A stretch of DNA of 52,192 nt from Candidatus Omnitrophota bacterium (GCA_016782445.1 JADHYM010000004.1:1-52192); one strand, 5' to 3'; numbered from the stretch's first letter, positions 1 through 10,231 are shown. Notes: generated by a model not told the origin, from the sequence alone. Translations and numbers: made by a program.

Positions 1-137
1 TTTAGACATCTGTATTTCGGCTTCGCGCAGCATAACAACGATTTGTTCCGCTTTGAACCTTTTCCTCTTCATTTTTACCCCTTTCTGTTACCTGTATTCT
101 AGCACAACTACTGGTACAGTTTAAGGGGGTCAGGTCA
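1..137 (-). mobile_element. End of an IS3-family insertion sequence: start of OrfA transposase plus terminal inverted-repeat-like end
   Basis: Reverse complement from 72 reads MKRKRFKAEQIVVMLREAEIQMSK, a typical IS3 OrfA N-terminus. The outer end on the minus strand reads TGACCTGACCCCCTTAAACTG, resembling IS3-family termini. Truncated by the window edge. Confidence 0.75.
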
Positions 138-1157
138 CTTTCCTTGCTCCACATGTGGCCCGAAGCAAAAAAAACTTATTCGGAACTAATAAATGATTAC
201 TCGAATGCTAAAGAGCTTGTGTGGCTTTCCCGCGCGGCAGACTTGGAAGGGGCCATAAGGATAAACACTGACTTCCAGTACTTATTTGGCCCGGAGACCC
301 TGAAGCAGTATAGGATAGTCGAGGGCATGCGGGTTTGGCTCGCTCCCCAGGTACGTATGACGTTTAATGCCTTTGAGGAGATACACAGAAAAGGGCGCCG
401 GGATGGTACGCCGCCTATAAAAAAATTCATACCCGGATATAAATTTAAATGGGAGGGATTCTTAAACGGCGTCGCAACTTTCGCTGCTGACTGGCAGGTT
501 GACTATCATGACTTCGACACGACGAACGAATTAGGCTGCGAGGTGCGCATAGACAAGCCGAATTTTCGTTGCGTGACCGGTTACAAATATAACCACCTCA
601 TACGCGACCCCATAGAGGGCCTAAATAAGGAGGGCCGTCTCAACAGATTTTATGCCGCGGGCGAAAAGGTTCTGTTCGAACGCCTGATTTTTGGGGATGA
701 TCTCTGGCTCGAGTCGTATAGCGTCAGGCCCGAAGAAAACACAATAACCGGCGAGGGATACCTCGGCTATAAGATTATAAACGAGGTCTATGCCAACGTC
801 ATCGTTCTTAAAAAGCCGTACGTTACGTTTAATTCGAGGTGCCGCTACGGAAAATGGAACAAATCGTTTCCGAGGGCGAACGAGGTGCTGGACTTTGTAG
901 GCGATGAAAAAGTTTACATGTTCGGGTTTTATGGGGAGGATAAAATAGGGTCCCTTGCCAGAGTATACGGTGGTTTTACCAGAACCTATGACAGCAAAAG
1001 AAAATTTTACTCAAGCTATACAAATTTCGCCATAGACATGTGGTTTTTAAAAAACATGACGGCTACCCTTGCCTATGAATACGCCATGAATGTAGACGGC
1101 GTATACGGCGCGGGTGATGTGACGCTTTTTACGGCAAAAGTCGAGGTAACTTTCTAA
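138..1157 (+). pseudogene. C-terminal remnant of an outer-membrane beta-barrel protein (PelB-like position), 5' end removed by the IS
   Basis: Frame runs from the IS boundary; alternating aromatic/polar beta-strand pattern and C-terminal ...TLFTAKVEVTF ending in Phe; stop at 1157. Position in a pel-like cluster suggests PelB. Confidence 0.5.
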
Positions 1158-1529
1158 ATGGCTCATATCTTGATTACTGACAGCGATTCGGTGTTAATGC
1201 CTACCATGGCGAGTTACCTGGCGTGGCTCGGCCTCGGGGTTGATACTGAAGATGACTCCTCCCGGGTAATGGCCCGCCTCATGAGTAAAAAATACGACTT
1301 TCTCATTTGCAGCGAATTAGCCTACCCCCTGGATGGTTACACGCTGTGCAAAATGATCCGCGCCTCAGGGCAAAAAAACCTTAAAAATATGAATATAATG
1401 TTTGTCGCCCCGGAAGAACCGGAGATAGATAAATCTCTGTTTCTAAAAAAAGAGCGCATTTATTTCATGAACAAGTATGAAAATGCCTCGGTGTGGCACG
1501 AGAAGATAAACATGATTTTAGGAAGGTAA
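1158..1529 (+). CDS. Receiver-like domain protein (degenerate)
   Basis: HILITDSDSVLMPTMASYLAWLG...YDFLICSELAYPLDGYTLCKMIRA matches CheY-like fold spacing. Confidence 0.6.
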   Translation: MAHILITDSDSVLMPTMASYLAWLGLGVDTEDDSSRVMARLMSKKYDFLICSELAYPLDGYTLCKMIRASGQKNLKNMNIMFVAPEEPEIDKSLFLKKERIYFMNKYENASVWHEKINMILGR

Positions 1530-1542
1530 AGGAAATAGATTT

Positions 1543-2937
1543 ATGAAAAAAAATAAGTTTATTATTGAAATAGCGGTAATTTTTATTATTTATAATTGCC
1601 TGAATTTTATTTTTTTTCCGGATGACCCGGGGTTTGTCAGATTTAAATTGCATCCCTACTGGATAGCTGTCCTTTTGATCTCCGCGCGCTACGGCCTTTA
1701 TCCGGGTATAACAGTAGGTTTTGTGGCGTGTTTTCAGTTTCTCGTTTTCTCACTCGGCGGAATGCCTACGAGGGCTATCATCGAACAAATGGCTGAGAAT
1801 GGGAGCTTTGTTGTGCCGCTTGCGTTTGTTCTCGTAGGTGCCTTTCTGGGAAACATAAGGCAGAAGTATATAAATATGGACAAGGAAAAAAGTGCCGCTT
1901 TGAGTAATAAAATAGAATCCCTTGATGGCTTAAATCAGAGATATGAGGCCCTGGAGAAGGCGAAAAAGGTTCTTGAAGCCAGGATAGTGGGAGAGACAAC
2001 AACTGTAAAGACATTATACAAAGCCGCTGAAAAGCTGGATGCCATGGACGCGAAAAGCATTTATCAGGGCGGCCTGGATATACTGGCAGGGCATTTCCAG
2101 GTAAAAAAGGCCTCGGTTCATATCCGTGAAGGGGGATATTACGTGCTTAAATCTTACATGGGATGGACAGAAAAAGAAGCCGTGGAAGGAAAGGTTTCGG
2201 AGGAACAAAGTTTAATGGACCTTGTTTTTGAAAAGAACGGGGTCGTTACCGTGCAGGACATATTGAAGGAAAAAGCCTCCCATCGATATATTTCACAGTA
2301 CGGCCAGGTCCTGGCAATGTTCCCTTTAAGAGATGAAAAAAATCATCCGATAGGCGTACTGAACATAGAGGAGATGGATTTTCTCTCGTTTACAAGGCCC
2401 AATCTCGAACTGATAGAGCTTGTAGTGAACTGGGTAAGCAGGGCCCTTTGCAACAAGAAGCTTTACGATGTGGCTACTTCAGAGTCCATAAACGATAAGG
2501 AGCTTGGCGTATACAGCTTTCATTATTTCGGGTCCGTTCTGGAGAACGAATTCATAAGGGCCACCGACTACAAGCTTCCACTTGCGGTTTCCCTGGTAAA
2601 GCTTGACCGGTACGGGTTTTTCGGCGAAGAAAAGCAAAAGCTTCTGAACGAGGCGGTAATAGCCCTCTTGAGGCGCTATCTTCCCGTCACTGATATGGTT
2701 TTTAAGTATAAGTATGACGGCATGTTTGCGCTCATAAGCCCTATGAGTTCGGAAAAACTCGTCATGAAAAAAATTGCCGACGTGGAAAAGGGCATTAGCG
2801 GGATAGTCCCGGAAGCGCAAAAAGAGAGGCCTGTTGTACAGCTTTCGCTTGGATGCGCGGAAGCAGGGCCCGGCATAAAAGATGCGCCCGGACTTTTGCG
2901 CTTGGCTGCCGAAAAACTGAAAATCGATAAATCCTGA
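1543..2937 (+). CDS. pelD: PelD-like protein (N-terminal TM helices, GAF, degenerate GGDEF)
   Basis: Hydrophobic N-terminus, GAF-like middle, degenerate GGDEF-like C-terminus (KYKYDGMFALI), directly upstream of pelE/F/G-like genes. Confidence 0.7.
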   Translation: MKKNKFIIEIAVIFIIYNCLNFIFFPDDPGFVRFKLHPYWIAVLLISARYGLYPGITVGFVACFQFLVFSLGGMPTRAIIEQMAENGSFVVPLAFVLVGAFLGNIRQKYINMDKEKSAALSNKIESLDGLNQRYEALEKAKKVLEARIVGETTTVKTLYKAAEKLDAMDAKSIYQGGLDILAGHFQVKKASVHIREGGYYVLKSYMGWTEKEAVEGKVSEEQSLMDLVFEKNGVVTVQDILKEKASHRYISQYGQVLAMFPLRDEKNHPIGVLNIEEMDFLSFTRPNLELIELVVNWVSRALCNKKLYDVATSESINDKELGVYSFHYFGSVLENEFIRATDYKLPLAVSLVKLDRYGFFGEEKQKLLNEAVIALLRRYLPVTDMVFKYKYDGMFALISPMSSEKLVMKKIADVEKGISGIVPEAQKERPVVQLSLGCAEAGPGIKDAPGLLRLAAEKLKIDKS

Positions 2938-2938
2938 T

Positions 2939-3961
2939 ATGAAAACACGTTTTTTATTACTGGCGGGCCTTTTTTGCGAATGTTTAATCATTCCGGCGTG
3001 GTACGCATTTCACTCTGTCAGCGTATGCGTGCTTTTGCACTTATTTTTCGTTTGTTTATCAGGAGCGAAGCTTTATCTTTTTCTTAAGAAAAAAAAAGGT
3101 ACGGGCGAGCCGAGAGCTTTTTACCTTTACGTTTTCGCGATAGCCGTGTTCTTCCCTGCAGCCGGCTTTGCAATGGCCGCCTGCATCATAGTAGGCCTCA
3201 AAAAATTCGGAGAAACCGCGAAAAAAGAAATATACGAGGAATATGAGGAGTATATAGAAGCCGAGAAAACCTCGTACAGGGAACGGGAGAGTCTCTCTGT
3301 TATCTTGAGAAAAATCCGCGGAGAAGTAAGCTTCAAACCGTTCATAGATATTATAAAAGGCGAAAATGTTGAGGAGAAAGAAAAAGTCGTGCAAAAATTG
3401 GCCACCATGAATTCCCGAATGAGTGTCCAGCTTTTGAAAGAAGCACTTAGGGATGCTTCGGCTGAGGTTAGATTTTACGCGGCCGGGGCACTTCTGAAAA
3501 CAGAGGAAGAAATGAACTCAAGGATACATGCGTCTCTCGAGCGGCTGAAAAGAAGGGGCGGCGCCGTAGATTACTTAAGTCTCGGGGATCTGTACCGCAC
3601 ATACGCAGAAATCGGCCTTATCGAGAAAAGCCTCGGGTGGCATTATCTTGAGCTAAGCTGCCAGGCTTATCAAGAATCGCTTGATATTGATACGGACCAG
3701 CCGGCAGCCATTATTTCCTATGCAGAGAATCTGATAGCCCTGGCGAGGTATGATAAAGCGAAGTCGCTACTGGATAAAGCCGTAAGGTTATGGCCGCACG
3801 ACACGCAGATGCTTTTTTTGCGAAGCAGGGTATGTTTTCAGCTGGGACTTATCAGAGAAGTGCCCGCGTGCCTCTATGGAATTAAAAGAACCGGTCTTGA
3901 CCCGCGAAGAAGAGAGGTCTTTGATTTATGGACGGAAAGGTCGCAAGACACGAAGATATAA
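2939..3961 (+). CDS. pelE: PelE-like membrane protein with TPR-like repeats
   Basis: N-terminal TM segments, then helical repeat (YQESLDIDTDQPAAIISYAENLIALARYDKAKSLLDKAVRLWP); synteny with pelD/F/G. Confidence 0.6.
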   Translation: MKTRFLLLAGLFCECLIIPAWYAFHSVSVCVLLHLFFVCLSGAKLYLFLKKKKGTGEPRAFYLYVFAIAVFFPAAGFAMAACIIVGLKKFGETAKKEIYEEYEEYIEAEKTSYRERESLSVILRKIRGEVSFKPFIDIIKGENVEEKEKVVQKLATMNSRMSVQLLKEALRDASAEVRFYAAGALLKTEEEMNSRIHASLERLKRRGGAVDYLSLGDLYRTYAEIGLIEKSLGWHYLELSCQAYQESLDIDTDQPAAIISYAENLIALARYDKAKSLLDKAVRLWPHDTQMLFLRSRVCFQLGLIREVPACLYGIKRTGLDPRRREVFDLWTERSQDTKI

Positions 3962-5949
3962 AGGGCTTGATTGCGGAATTGTTGAGCCCCAAAGGGCTCA
4001 AGTCCGAGGAGGCCTTTGAATCACTCAGTTTTCATTTAAAAGACGAAGACATAGATTTTGTCTATTCCTCTTTTATGCGTGATAAAAAGCCGCACAATAT
4101 TTACTGGCTTGTCAGGTATCTCGCGGGGATAGAGAGGCCTTACGGGTTCGAGAAGTTATTTTTGCTCGCCGGGAATGAAAACGAGTTCATATGGAAAGAA
4201 GCCCTTGCCGGCATCGCAAGGATAGATCCGGATTCCAGGACAGAAATATTCATTAAGATGCTGGAGTTCAAAAGGGAAGAGGAGATTTGCTTTGCCATAA
4301 AAGGGCTCGGGGACCTGCGGGCGCAGAAAGCAGTTATCCCCTTGCTCGGACTGCTTAAAAAATACGACTCAAATGACAACATAAAAATAGCCATCGCGCA
4401 AGCCCTGGGAAGCATAGGCGGAAGAAGGGCTTTTGTAGCGCTCGAAGATTTGATAGAAAATTCGAAAGATACCGTTAAGGACGCTTCCCTTGCTGCGTTC
4501 AATCGGCTTACCAGGGTATTGGCCCCCGGTAACCTGAGTAAATATCTCATGTCCGAAAACAGGCAGATAAGAGAAATTGCGTACCGCTCCGCCTCAAGGA
4601 TGCCTTACAAAAGGGGAGAGCGCTACCTGGCAGATGGCTTGGCCGTTGAAAGTGAAGAATCAGTCAAGCTTAATATATTATCCTGGATCAATAGTATAGA
4701 CTCCGAGCGGCTTTTTAGAGCCGTTCTTGGCATTGCCCTTAAAAGTAAATTTCCCAGAGTGATGATGATGGCCCGTTCCGCAATAAGAAAAGCAAAATCA
4801 CCCAGGATGCTCCGCTATCTTATGCGCGAAGAGAATGCCGCAGATGGCGAGAAAAAAATCCTTCTTATGCGTTTTCTGGCAGAATACAGAGGCGCGTTAA
4901 GCACCGCGCGTATTTTCGTAAAAAATTACAGCCGTTCCGAGGACAATAAAATAAAACTTATAACCATAGAGTCTTTAGGAGAGGCCGGGGACAAGAAATA
5001 CGCGCCGTTTCTTAAGGATATAGTAAAGGCGAATACCCGGTTTTCCTACGCCGCGGCCCTGGCGCTTACCCATCTCATAGATAAGTCCGGATGGGGCATT
5101 GTGGACGAAATGCTTTCGCTCGCGGAGAGCACTTTTTCCGGAACGGTGCAGGTTTTTTTGCGTTTTGTGCTGACGTTGCCCTATGATTACTCCCTTCCGG
5201 AAACCGTTAAAGCCCGCATAGAAGCTCTTTCCCGCTCAAAATCGCATCATATAAGGTATCTGGCAGCCAGGTGCCTCCCGAGCATAAAAACCTGTGACAT
5301 TTCAGCGAAAATAGCCGAGAGGGTGCAGGACGATGGCTTTTCACGCGTAAGAGACGCTTATACGCGCAGCCTGGCTTTTTTGCTGGAGAAAAATCCGGAT
5401 GAACTATCGTGCATTCTCGATAATTGCGCATGTAATCAGAAAATCCCGTTTTTTTATTATGGGCTTTTCAGGAAAATAGTTACCTCGAAAGAGGGTTTTA
5501 TAAAAATAACAAAAGAACTCCTGCGGCTTATCAACGAACACATAGCCAAGCCGCCGCCCAAAAGCGCTTTGTACGCGATACGGCTTATGGTGCTTTTAAA
5601 GATACAGGCATTAAAGGGAAGGTCTTTTTTTCTTGAGTACCTGGCACGCGAAAAGATGAGCGAAACAGAATACTGGGTTATGATGAGGGTTATTAACGCC
5701 ACGGATATACACCAGTTCCGCGGGCTTGATATAGATTTCATGGCAACCCAGTATAAAAACGCTCCCGTTGAGGCCAAAATAGAATATCTCAATTTTTTCA
5801 AACGCATGTCCGTGAAAAGCAAACCCATAGAGCGTGTAGTTTTTGAGGGCCTGCGCACGGAAAAGAGCGAGTTTATCAGAAAAAAAATAAGCGATATAAT
5901 ATCGAACTGGATGGAAGAATCAAAGGAAAGCACGGGTAAAGGCGCATGA
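3928..5949 (+). CDS. HEAT-repeat protein
   Basis: Repeated helical units such as AIKGLGDLRAQKAVIPLLGLLKKYDSNDNIKIAIAQALGSIGGRRAFVALEDLI; overlaps neighbours at both ends. Confidence 0.75.
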   Translation: MDGKVARHEDIKGLIAELLSPKGLKSEEAFESLSFHLKDEDIDFVYSSFMRDKKPHNIYWLVRYLAGIERPYGFEKLFLLAGNENEFIWKEALAGIARIDPDSRTEIFIKMLEFKREEEICFAIKGLGDLRAQKAVIPLLGLLKKYDSNDNIKIAIAQALGSIGGRRAFVALEDLIENSKDTVKDASLAAFNRLTRVLAPGNLSKYLMSENRQIREIAYRSASRMPYKRGERYLADGLAVESEESVKLNILSWINSIDSERLFRAVLGIALKSKFPRVMMMARSAIRKAKSPRMLRYLMREENAADGEKKILLMRFLAEYRGALSTARIFVKNYSRSEDNKIKLITIESLGEAGDKKYAPFLKDIVKANTRFSYAAALALTHLIDKSGWGIVDEMLSLAESTFSGTVQVFLRFVLTLPYDYSLPETVKARIEALSRSKSHHIRYLAARCLPSIKTCDISAKIAERVQDDGFSRVRDAYTRSLAFLLEKNPDELSCILDNCACNQKIPFFYYGLFRKIVTSKEGFIKITKELLRLINEHIAKPPPKSALYAIRLMVLLKIQALKGRSFFLEYLAREKMSETEYWVMMRVINATDIHQFRGLDIDFMATQYKNAPVEAKIEYLNFFKRMSVKSKPIERVVFEGLRTEKSEFIRKKISDIISNWMEESKESTGKGA

Positions 5950-7442
5950 GCGATATTTGTCTTTTGCTGGAAGGTACCTATCCCTATGTCGCCGGCGGCG
6001 TATCGACATGGGTGCACGACCTTATAAAGGAAATGCCCGAGGTGTCTTTTTCAATACTGTATCTGGGGCCGCACCGGTACGCGGCAAAAAAAATGCATTA
6101 CAAGATGCCTGATAACGTGACTGATTTCAACGAACATTATATTTTTGATTATGAGGCCAGCCCAACTTTTAAGCTGCCGAGTTTGAAGAAGAAAAAAGCA
6201 TTCACCGCTGTTAAAGACTTTCTGATAAGCATGAAAAAAGGCGATACCACCGCGTTCAACCGCCTTGCCGACATAATGGGCATGGACGGGGGGAAAGCGC
6301 TTGGGCTTGACGACCTTGTTTATTCTTACGAGGCGTGGAAGATACTTGAAGCGATCTACGCAAGAGAAGCCAAAAACGTCTCATTCATAGATTACTTCTG
6401 GAGCTGGCGGTTTATTTACCTTCCGTTTTTTTCCCTGCTTCGCGTAAATCTGCCGGAGGCCAGGCTTTACCATGCGGTATCGACCGGATACGCAGGTGTT
6501 TTAGGGGCCCTCGCCAAGCACCGGCGCATGAGGCCTTTTATTCTTACTGAGCATGGCATATACACAAGGGAAAGAAAAATCGAGATATCGCAGGCAGACT
6601 GGATATATTCCGAAAGCGCCCGCGACCTTAAAGTAACAGAGGAAAAGGATTTTTTTAAAGAATGGTGGATCGATTTCTTTTCCTTCTTCAGCCGCCTGGC
6701 GTACGACAGGGCAGATAACATTATTACTTTGTTCGAAGGAAACCGCACGATCCAGATCGAGGAAGGTGCCCCGGAAGAAAAGACGCGGGTAATACCGAAC
6801 GGCGTTGACATCAGGGCTCTTTCGGCTCTCGGGAGGAACCGGGAGAAAAAAGACGTTTTTAGGGTGGGCTTCATGGGCCGCATAGTGCCTATTAAAGATG
6901 TGAAGACGTTTATACGGGCATGTCGCATAATATACTCGGAACTTAAAAACGTTGAATTTTACATAATGGGCCCTACCGATGAGGACAAAGAGTATTACCG
7001 CGAGTGCACGCTCTTGACCCAGATGCAGGGGCTTGAGCATGTCGTGCGGTTTACGGGTAAAGTAAACGTAAAGGACTATTATCCTAAAATCGATGTTATA
7101 GTTTTAACCAGCATAAGCGAGGGGCAGCCTCTTGTCGTTTTGGAGGCCGGTGCCTGCGGTATACCCTCCGTAGCTACAGATGTTGGTTCATGCAGGGAAC
7201 TTCTTCATGGCAGTTCTCCGGACGACAGATTGCTGGGGCCCGGCGGGATCATTACGCCTATGTATAATCCCGAGAAAACCGCTGAAGCCGTGATCCGGTT
7301 GGCGCGGGACAAAGATCTCTACAATAGGATGTCAAAGGTAGGAAAAATGCGCGTGGCCAGATATTATCAGATGGATAACGTGATAGCCGGCTACAGAGCG
7401 CTTTATGCTAGGCGTATGAGCGAGGTAAGATGGCGGGAATAG
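5946..7442 (+). CDS. pelF: PelF-like glycosyltransferase (GT4)
   Basis: DICLLLEGTYPYVAGGVSTWVHDLIKEMPEVSFSILYLG N-terminus and GT4 motifs VIPNGVD..., EGQPLVVLEAGACGIPSVATDVGSCRELL. Confidence 0.88.
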   Translation: MSDICLLLEGTYPYVAGGVSTWVHDLIKEMPEVSFSILYLGPHRYAAKKMHYKMPDNVTDFNEHYIFDYEASPTFKLPSLKKKKAFTAVKDFLISMKKGDTTAFNRLADIMGMDGGKALGLDDLVYSYEAWKILEAIYAREAKNVSFIDYFWSWRFIYLPFFSLLRVNLPEARLYHAVSTGYAGVLGALAKHRRMRPFILTEHGIYTRERKIEISQADWIYSESARDLKVTEEKDFFKEWWIDFFSFFSRLAYDRADNIITLFEGNRTIQIEEGAPEEKTRVIPNGVDIRALSALGRNREKKDVFRVGFMGRIVPIKDVKTFIRACRIIYSELKNVEFYIMGPTDEDKEYYRECTLLTQMQGLEHVVRFTGKVNVKDYYPKIDVIVLTSISEGQPLVVLEAGACGIPSVATDVGSCRELLHGSSPDDRLLGPGGIITPMYNPEKTAEAVIRLARDKDLYNRMSKVGKMRVARYYQMDNVIAGYRALYARRMSEVRWRE

Positions 7443-8821
7443 GCTTTAAAATAGGAAAGATCCTGGCTGAGGATACGTTCACGGCCTCTCTCAGGGCGCA
7501 CTTTTACTCGGTTATCATATCTTCGGGGCCGTGGCTTTTGAGCATTCTGACCATATTTTGCCTGAACTATTTCAGGCCAAAAACTATTGATATTTTCGAA
7601 GCGATGTATTTCAGGACCACTGTAATCTACATTTTTGCCTTCTCGCTTATAATAACCGGCCTTTTTTATCTTTCTTTGAGTAGATACTTAGCGGATAAGC
7701 TTTACCAGAAGGACCCCGAGGCGCTTTTGCCGGCTTTTAATTCGGCAGCCTTGCTTCTTCTGGCTATTCAGGCGGTAACAGGGTATTTCTTTTTCAGCGG
7801 TTCAATGGAAGCGCCGATCGTATTGTTGTCCGTGCTTCTATACATGGCGATGAGTCTTTTATGGCTCATAATGATCTTTCTTACGGCGCTCCGGGATTAT
7901 AAATCGATAGCCGTAGCGTATGCTGCGGGCACCGTTGTGGCGATAGCCGCTTCTTTGCTTTTCGGGAGCATCACAGGACTCATCGGGTATTTTGCAGGGT
8001 ATCTTCTGGGGCACCTGGTCATAGTCATGCTTTTATCTTTACGCATTTTCACAGAGTTCAACTCAAAAAGAATATTCGACAGGGATCTGTTTACATTCAT
8101 GCTGAGAAATAAAAAACTCGTTTTTATCGGAATTTTTTACAACACGGCTATATGGATCGATAAAATGGTATTCTGGGCTTCGGACAGGGCGATTTGCGTT
8201 ACTCCTTTTTTGCGTTCATATCCTCTCTATGACAGTGCGGTATTTTTTGCCTATATTACCATAATACCGGCTATTTCTATTTTTCTCATACACGTAGAGA
8301 CTGATTTCTACAAAGCTTACAGGAGGTTTTATACCGAGATCCTCGGCAAGGGAACGTACGGGGCAATAAAAAGCGCGCATCAAGGCATGTCAGAAAGCCT
8401 AAAAAAAAGCATTTTCCTTCTTATAACGTGCCAGGGGCTCATAACCCTTATCGCGGTTACGTTCGCGCCGGAGTTCGCAGGTGTTCTTGGATTGAAATCC
8501 ATGGCCATACCCATATTCAGGATAACCGCTATGGGGGCTTTTTTGCACAGCCTTCTTCTTGTAGCAATCATTGTGATTCTCTACTTTGATTTCCAGAACT
8601 TGGCAGTTTTGGTTACCGCGGTGTTCCTGGTTACGAACTGCCTTTTTACGCTTGCCACGGTAAACCTTAGCATTTATTTTCTGGGATACGGTTACTTTTT
8701 CTCGGCATTGTTCTCGCTCGCGATCGCGTTTTATGCGTTCAATTTTAAATTAAACAGAGTTGAATACCTCACTTTCGCTATGCAGCCTTTGGGGATACAC
8801 AGAGAGGAGGAGATAGTTTGA
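7430..8821 (+). CDS. pelG: PelG-like polytopic membrane transporter
   Basis: MAGIGFKIGKILAEDTFTASLRAHFYSVIISSGPWLLSI matches PelG N-terminus; many TM helices; follows pelF. Confidence 0.88.
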   Translation: MAGIGFKIGKILAEDTFTASLRAHFYSVIISSGPWLLSILTIFCLNYFRPKTIDIFEAMYFRTTVIYIFAFSLIITGLFYLSLSRYLADKLYQKDPEALLPAFNSAALLLLAIQAVTGYFFFSGSMEAPIVLLSVLLYMAMSLLWLIMIFLTALRDYKSIAVAYAAGTVVAIAASLLFGSITGLIGYFAGYLLGHLVIVMLLSLRIFTEFNSKRIFDRDLFTFMLRNKKLVFIGIFYNTAIWIDKMVFWASDRAICVTPFLRSYPLYDSAVFFAYITIIPAISIFLIHVETDFYKAYRRFYTEILGKGTYGAIKSAHQGMSESLKKSIFLLITCQGLITLIAVTFAPEFAGVLGLKSMAIPIFRITAMGAFLHSLLLVAIIVILYFDFQNLAVLVTAVFLVTNCLFTLATVNLSIYFLGYGYFFSALFSLAIAFYAFNFKLNRVEYLTFAMQPLGIHREEEIV

Positions 8822-10134
8822 AGAAAACGATTTGCATTGTAGGCGGTAAAAAAACATTCGAACATCTAACAAGGATTCTTCTTGCCCTGGGTCTGAAAGT
8901 AATCAACGAAAACACGGAAGGCAAAATAAAACGTCTATCAAGGCTAAAAAGCACAGGGCTTTTTATTTTGGATCTGGGTAGTTTAAAAAAAGGAAAGCTG
9001 AAATCAAAGTTGTTCCGAGTCCTCTCTGAGTCGGGTAAAAAGTTTATTGTTTTGGCTTCCGGGGCAACATTCGACGTCGTGCGGGAGGCGCGGGAAGCCG
9101 GCGCTGCCGACTGCATAATAAAACCATATAACCAGCGAGAATTTATAAGCCGCTTTAATGCCGTGTTGAACAACAAGCGCAGGATATCCTGTATAGGAGG
9201 CGGGACCGGGATTTTTCACCTGCTTTTGGGGCTAAAATCGCTGCCGGGAGTTCTACTCACATCCATTGTCAACACGACCGATGATGGCGGTTCCTCGGGC
9301 CGGCTTAAGGCATCTCTGGGCATTCTGCCTCCCGGCGATGTCAGGAGAAGCCTGGTCGCTCTTTCCAACGCGCCCGAAATGATGAATAAGGTCATGCTGT
9401 ACAGGTTTCGTAAAATAGAAGGGCTCGCCGGGCACAGCCTGGGAAATCTTTTTCTCACGGCCCTTACGGATATAAACAGGTCTTTTTCAAAAGCCGTCAA
9501 GGCCATCGGTGATATAATGAACATCCAGGGCATTGTTCAAGCGGTTGCGAAGGACCCTACGACATTGTTTGCGCTTTTTGAGGACGGTACAGTAATAAAA
9601 GGCGAAAGCATGATCGACATCGGAAAGGGCAGGAACCTAAAACTTCGCATAAAAAAAGTATGGCACGAACCCCCTATTCAATGCAGTGTCGAAGCGTTTT
9701 CTTCTATCATAAATTCGGATATAGTTATTCTCGGGCCCGGAGACCTTTTTACGAGTATCATAACCAATGTTCTCGTTAAAAATATAAATAGCGCGCTGGC
9801 CGAAACAAAAGCGAAAAAGATCTATATCTGCAACCTCATGACAAAACCGGGAGAAACCCCGGGGTACGATGCCTGCGATCATGTCAGGGAGATTGTGAAG
9901 TATACAGGAGGCGGCCGGCTGGATTACGTCATAATATCAAATACGAAGCTTTCCAAAAAAGCCATGAGGGAATATGCCGGCAAGGGCCAAATACCGGTTA
10001 AGGCCGGTGATACGGACGAGATCCGCCGCATGGCAAAAGGGCAGATTATACTGTCTGATGTCGGCGATTCAACCGACCTCGTAAGGCACAATGAGCCTAA
10101 AATAAGAAAGGCCATAAAAGCCATTCTTTCCTAA
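8818..10134 (+). CDS. Receiver-like domain fused to YvcK/CofD-like (UPF0052) domain
   Basis: N-terminal ~120 aa receiver-like (LFILDLG...ADCIIKPYNQREF), then SCIGGGTGIFHLLLGLKSLPGVLLTSIVNTTDDGGSSGRLKASLGILPPGDVRRSLVAL, diagnostic of YvcK. Confidence 0.85.
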   Translation: MKKTICIVGGKKTFEHLTRILLALGLKVINENTEGKIKRLSRLKSTGLFILDLGSLKKGKLKSKLFRVLSESGKKFIVLASGATFDVVREAREAGAADCIIKPYNQREFISRFNAVLNNKRRISCIGGGTGIFHLLLGLKSLPGVLLTSIVNTTDDGGSSGRLKASLGILPPGDVRRSLVALSNAPEMMNKVMLYRFRKIEGLAGHSLGNLFLTALTDINRSFSKAVKAIGDIMNIQGIVQAVAKDPTTLFALFEDGTVIKGESMIDIGKGRNLKLRIKKVWHEPPIQCSVEAFSSIINSDIVILGPGDLFTSIITNVLVKNINSALAETKAKKIYICNLMTKPGETPGYDACDHVREIVKYTGGGRLDYVIISNTKLSKKAMREYAGKGQIPVKAGDTDEIRRMAKGQIILSDVGDSTDLVRHNEPKIRKAIKAILS

Positions 10135-10189
10135 CCCTCTTAGTATCAAGTCGCCGGAAGAATGCTTGGTTTGCAGCCTACTTTTACCC

Positions 10190-10218
10190 TTGACATAAAA
10201 GACGCGATGTGGTAAATT
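10190..10218 (+). promoter_or_regulatory. Sigma70-type promoter upstream of rplM
   Basis: TTGACA (10190-10195), 17 bp, TAAATT (10213-10218); start codon 10232. Confidence 0.6.
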
Positions 10219-10231
10219 TACCGTCTATCTT

